Part shown: in pieces, positions 4,730-7,251 of the stretch
How the letters are laid out: every line of letters starts with the position of its first letter
How positions within the stretch are numbered: position 1 is the stretch's first letter
From: an uncultured Selenomonadaceae bacterium
Lineage (GTDB): Bacteria; Bacillota; Negativicutes; Selenomonadales; Selenomonadaceae
Assembly: GCA_905236595.1 (NCBI GenBank)
Contig: CAJORE010000153.1
Coordinates: forward strand, 1 to 7,251
Direction of reading: 5' to 3'
Length of the DNA: 7,251 nt
Made by a program: the position numbers and the translations under genes
Notes under the pieces: model-generated
What the model saw: only the letters and a program-made list of their open reading frames with translations
What the model was told of the DNA's origin: nothing
Database searches by the model: none

Positions 4730-7251
4730 TCAAAATGCCCTCTTAAGCTTGAGTTGCGCCGTTACGCCGTGTTGTGCGCCGACGTAGCCAACCAAGCCCA
4801 GGTCAAGCATTACCGGCGAATGTTCCGTGGGTATTATTTGAAGTCCCAATTCTATCATACCGCTGTGTCCGCTCAAACTTGATTTGCGCGTTTGCCAATT
4901 TTTGTAGCTTGCGTGTGTTTCCCCGGATATTTCGTACAGGTACGCCAACCCGGAATAAAGCCGCTGATGCTTGCTCTTGTTGCGAACAAACCGCGTCCCG
5001 AGCCGAAGTTGCCCGCTGTCCGTTGCGTCAAAGCCGTAGGTTTCGCCGCTTGTCAGTTGAGCGCTCACCTTATTGATATGGCTGTGGGAATAAATCCCGT
5101 ACAAGTCCATGATGTTCCTTTTGTCAAGATGCTTGCGCCAACCCAAATGCACATGACCCGACCACACGGGTACATCCTCGTCGTAGGCGGCATGGGCAAA
5201 GGTGTCGCCGATCGCAAAGTTATCGGTGGAAAAAGTGGTGTTCATGCTCCCGGCGCGGAAACTGCCTTCATAATAAAAACCGTTGTTTTGCATCTGGCGG
5301 CCGATGAAGCCCGCCGCCCAATACTTTGAATTGCCGCCGCCGGAAGTGCCGTCCTGCAAATAGCTGTGGTAGCTGTCTTGCCCATAATCAAAGACGGGGG
5401 CAAAAACAAAGCGTCCGTGTTTCGTCACGATGGAACGCGCCATACCGACGTTTATGCCGCCGTTCTTGCTGTCAAGCGTCGAGCCGTGACCCGTCTTGTA
5501 GTGCATCGTGCCGCCGCCGACATTGGCTATCGGTTCAAAGAGCGTGGTAGTTGTTATGTCCCGCGCCTCCACTTCGTCCGGCGGCAACCAGTTGATAAGT
5601 CTGTCCGTACCGCGGTCAAGCAGGCTCACGCCGTCAAGCAAACCATGGTTAAGTATCTCCGTTTTGGAGTTGAAGGTTTCGCCTTTGATGGTGGCAATAA
5701 TATCGTTATTGCCGGATTTGGACGGCGTGGCGGTGTAGACGGAGGACACGCCTTCGGTTAAGAGGGCGTAGCTCGTGCCGTTTGTCGTTACGCCGTTGTC
5801 ATTATGAAGCAAGGTTACGGTATCGCCGTTGTTGAGGCTCGTTGTGTTCGCCGCAACCCCCGCTTTTATGGTCATGTTGCTCAAATCCGTGCCGCTTGAG
5901 TCCGTCAGCGTAAGCATGGTTGCGCCGTTCACCGTGCCGCCGGGTATCGTGAAATTCAGGTTTTGGAAGTAGCCGATATTCTTCGCCGTGATGCCCGTTG
6001 CCGATACATTGAGCGTATTGCCGCTTGATGTGCCGTTTTCGGTGTAACCGCCGTAGATATTGGCCGCCGAAAGATTAGGACTGCCGCTTATGTTCACCGT
6101 GTTGTCGGTGGCGTTGCCGTTGTAGCTAAGCCCCGCATAAACGTCACCCGTCACCGTGCCGCCCGTAAGCTCCACCGTGTTGCCCGTCGCATCGCCGTCT
6201 TGGGACAAACCGCCGATGACGTTGCCCGTCGCCGTCGAACGGGCGCTAAAATCGGCAAGGTCGTAGGAATTCCACCAACCGCTCGTGTCGATAAGGTTTG
6301 CCGAAGTTGCGTTGCCAATCGTGCCGCCGCTTATCGTGACTTTGTTGCCGCTGGCCGAAGTCGTGCCTTCGCCGCCGACAATTTTTTGCGCCGTGCCGCC
6401 CGATACGTTGACGGTGTTGTTTTTGGCGTTTTCGGCGTTATGCCCGCCGAAAATTTCATTGACCGTGCCGTTCGTCAGATTGACGGTGTTATTCGTGGCG
6501 TCACCCGTTACGCCGCGCCCGCCCATGATTTCGTTATCGCCGACGTCGCTGTCGGCGATAATGCCGCCGTAGGCCGCGTTACGGTTGCCGTCATAGTCGG
6601 TGGACGTGCCGTTGATGATATAGTTGCTGTTGTTGATGATGATGACGTTGTTGTTTGCCCCATCGGGAGGGAGGACAGGGTCAACGGGAACAACGGGGTC
6701 AACCGGCGTTGTGCCTTCGCCGATAATGGCCACTATGCTTGTATCGTCGGCTTTCTGCACCGTTAAGTCATAGCTTGTCGATACGCCCTCGGTGAGTGTT
6801 CCGTAAGTAGTGGTGCTGTCGGTGGTGATGCCGTTGGCGTTTTTGATAAGGGTATAAGTGCCGTCGCTAAGGGTCACACCCCCTTGAACCCCGGCTTTTA
6901 TCGCCGTATTGGTAAGGTCGGTTGTGCCATTGGTTAAGGTTAGAATAGGCGTTGCGGTTACGGTTGTTGAAGGCAGGTAGAAATTTATGTTTTGGAAATA
7001 GCCGATATTTTGTGCGGATATATCGGACGTGTATATGTTTAACACATTGCCGGAGGAATTACCCGTTTCGTACGAATACCCTCCATATACTTGTGCATTG
7101 CTTAAATTCGGACTGCCCGATATGGAAACAATATTGTTAGTAGCATTATTCTCAGCACAGCCACCATATATTGCTCCGTTGATAACACCGCCGCTTATTT
7201 CAACGGTATTTCCAACTGCATTTATACCAGAACCACCACATATAAATGAAC
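4730..7251 (-). CDS. Autotransporter-type surface protein, 5' end outside the window
   Basis: At least 839 residues are visible. The frame stays open to the window edge (first whole codon at 7249), so the in-frame GTG at 7045 is an internal codon and the signal peptide is not seen. The passenger consists of Gly/Asn/Thr-rich repeats resembling a beta-solenoid, such as NNTVNVSGGTAQKIVGG, with two copies of a longer module and a Pro-rich linker TPVDPVVPVDPVLPPDG (about 6660-6720). A linker helix with LLDRGTDRLINWL (about 5590-5630) leads to the translocator barrel from GGGTMHYKTG (about 5520) to the end, some 263 residues. Alternating aromatic strands and the terminal sequence LKRAF, ending in Phe, are typical of outer-membrane barrels inserted by BamA. 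The likely role is adhesion or surface display; I see no catalytic triad in the visible passenger. Cysteine is nearly absent. A hairpin at 4644-4682 follows the stop. Confidence 0.92.
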   Translation of the reverse strand, partial: SFICGGSGINAVGNTVEISGGVINGAIYGGCAENNATNNIVSISGSPNLSNAQVYGGYSYETGNSSGNVLNIYTSDISAQNIGYFQNINFYLPSTTVTATPILTLTNGTTDLTNTAIKAGVQGGVTLSDGTYTLIKNANGITTDSTTTYGTLTEGVSTSYDLTVQKADDTSIVAIIGEGTTPVDPVVPVDPVLPPDGANNNVIIINNSNYIINGTSTDYDGNRNAAYGGIIADSDVGDNEIMGGRGVTGDATNNTVNLTNGTVNEIFGGHNAENAKNNTVNVSGGTAQKIVGGEGTTSASGNKVTISGGTIGNATSANLIDTSGWWNSYDLADFSARSTATGNVIGGLSQDGDATGNTVELTGGTVTGDVYAGLSYNGNATDNTVNISGSPNLSAANIYGGYTENGTSSGNTLNVSATGITAKNIGYFQNLNFTIPGGTVNGATMLTLTDSSGTDLSNMTIKAGVAANTTSLNNGDTVTLLHNDNGVTTNGTSYALLTEGVSSVYTATPSKSGNNDIIATIKGETFNSKTEILNHGLLDGVSLLDRGTDRLINWLPPDEVEARDITTTTLFEPIANVGGGTMHYKTGHGSTLDSKNGGINVGMARSIVTKHGRFVFAPVFDYGQDSYHSYLQDGTSGGGNSKYWAAGFIGRQMQNNGFYYEGSFRAGSMNTTFSTDNFAIGDTFAHAAYDEDVPVWSGHVHLGWRKHLDKRNIMDLYGIYSHSHINKVSAQLTSGETYGFDATDSGQLRLGTRFVRNKSKHQRLYSGLAYLYEISGETHASYKNWQTRKSSLSGHSGMIELGLQIIPTEHSPVMLDLGLVGYVGAQHGVTAQLKLKRAF
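5690..6060 (-). repeat. Passenger module copy B (about 124 residues)
   Basis: This copy runs from IYGGYTENGTSSGNTLNV through AKNIGYFQNLNFTIPGGT, MLTLTD, MTIKAGV and ALLTEGVSSVYT to DIIATI. The same order and spacing appear in copy A at about 6720-7090: VYGGYSYETGNSSGN, AQNIGYFQNINFYLP, ILTLTN, AIKAGV, TLTEGVSTSYD and SIVAII. Both copies span about 371 nt, so this is an intragenic duplication. Copy B lies next to the linker leading to the barrel. Confidence 0.85.
6045..6565 (-). repeat. Short Gly/Asn-rich repeats of 24-28 residues in the passenger
   Basis: Successive units follow the pattern I-x-GG, then 6-8 variable residues, A-x-x-NTV-x-I/V-S-GG-T-V. Units end at IMGG, IFGG, IVGG, IGG, VYAG and IYGG, with spacings of mostly 24-28 residues. 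One unit is longer and carries LIDTSGWWNSYDLADFS, a likely loop or inserted segment. Similar units continue past 7090 to the window edge (CGGSG, IYGGCAENNATNN). The periodicity suggests one beta-solenoid coil per unit. Confidence 0.8.
6720..7090 (-). repeat. Passenger module copy A (about 124 residues)
   Basis: This is the N-terminal-side partner of copy B at 5690-6060, with NIGYFQN shared exactly. It is followed by GEGTTPVDP and a Pro-rich linker, which copy B lacks. The two copies start about 1.03 kb apart and have the short repeats between them. Copy A is more AT-rich at its distal end than copy B. Confidence 0.85.

Noticed and set aside
5366..5761. A 131-codon plus-strand frame antisense to the barrel and linker
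   Set aside because: A shadow of the autotransporter coding frame with no Shine-Dalgarno or recognisable motifs.
6200..6766. A 188-codon plus-strand frame with Ala/Val/Asp-rich translation
   Set aside because: It lies entirely antisense to the autotransporter repeats; its composition is a by-product of repeated Gly/Asn/Thr codons, and it has no start signal or family resemblance.

Overview
The window is about 7.25 kb and comes from a diderm, probably anaerobic, Firmicute. Negativicutes (Selenomonadales, Veillonellales or relatives) is the best guess. The evidence is a TatD-linked radical SAM protein, typical of Clostridia and Negativicutes, together with an autotransporter that has an outer-membrane beta-barrel ending in Phe. 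Genus cannot be fixed from the sequence. No rRNA, tRNA, CRISPR array or insertion sequence was seen.

Left part, + strand (1-2959): the tail of a ribokinase-fold kinase, probably of the pyridoxal/pyridoxamine kinase type, is followed after 16 nt by a TTG-started TatD-linked radical SAM protein. A 184-nt gap follows that can fold into a multi-hairpin RNA closed by a perfect 9-bp helix. Next comes a tight three-gene set: two different ATP-binding-type universal stress proteins that overlap by ATGA, then a P-loop nucleoside/nucleotide-kinase-like protein with an extra C-terminal tail. A membrane-anchored PAS-like/GGDEF protein (3058-4035) follows after a 98-nt gap. It keeps the GGDEF signature and the inhibitory RxxD site but has Asn where the first metal-binding Asp is expected.

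Middle part, - strand (about 4043-4611): a self-contained small transcription unit. It has an A-rich UP-like tract, a consensus TTGACA-18-TATAAT promoter, a roughly 250-nt leader whose 5' end can fold into a hairpin, a 64-codon ORF with a good Shine-Dalgarno, and a strong intrinsic terminator. I do not recognise the product. This is the least explained part of the window.

Right part, - strand (4644 to the window edge): an autotransporter-type surface protein. Its frame runs open through the window end, so the N-terminus and signal peptide lie outside. The passenger has 24-28-residue Gly/Asn-rich repeats, two copies of a module of about 124 residues, and a Pro-rich linker between them. The barrel occupies about 263 codons. 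Past the stop lies a perfect 16-bp hairpin. Base composition falls towards the distal end of the gene.

The stress-protein and kinase genes look co-transcribed. A functional link from c-di-GMP synthesis to the surface protein is only suggested by proximity. I found no clear evidence for a wholly new multi-gene system. The best candidates for something undescribed are the small promoter-leader-ORF-terminator unit at about 4043-4611 and the folded leader at 820-942.
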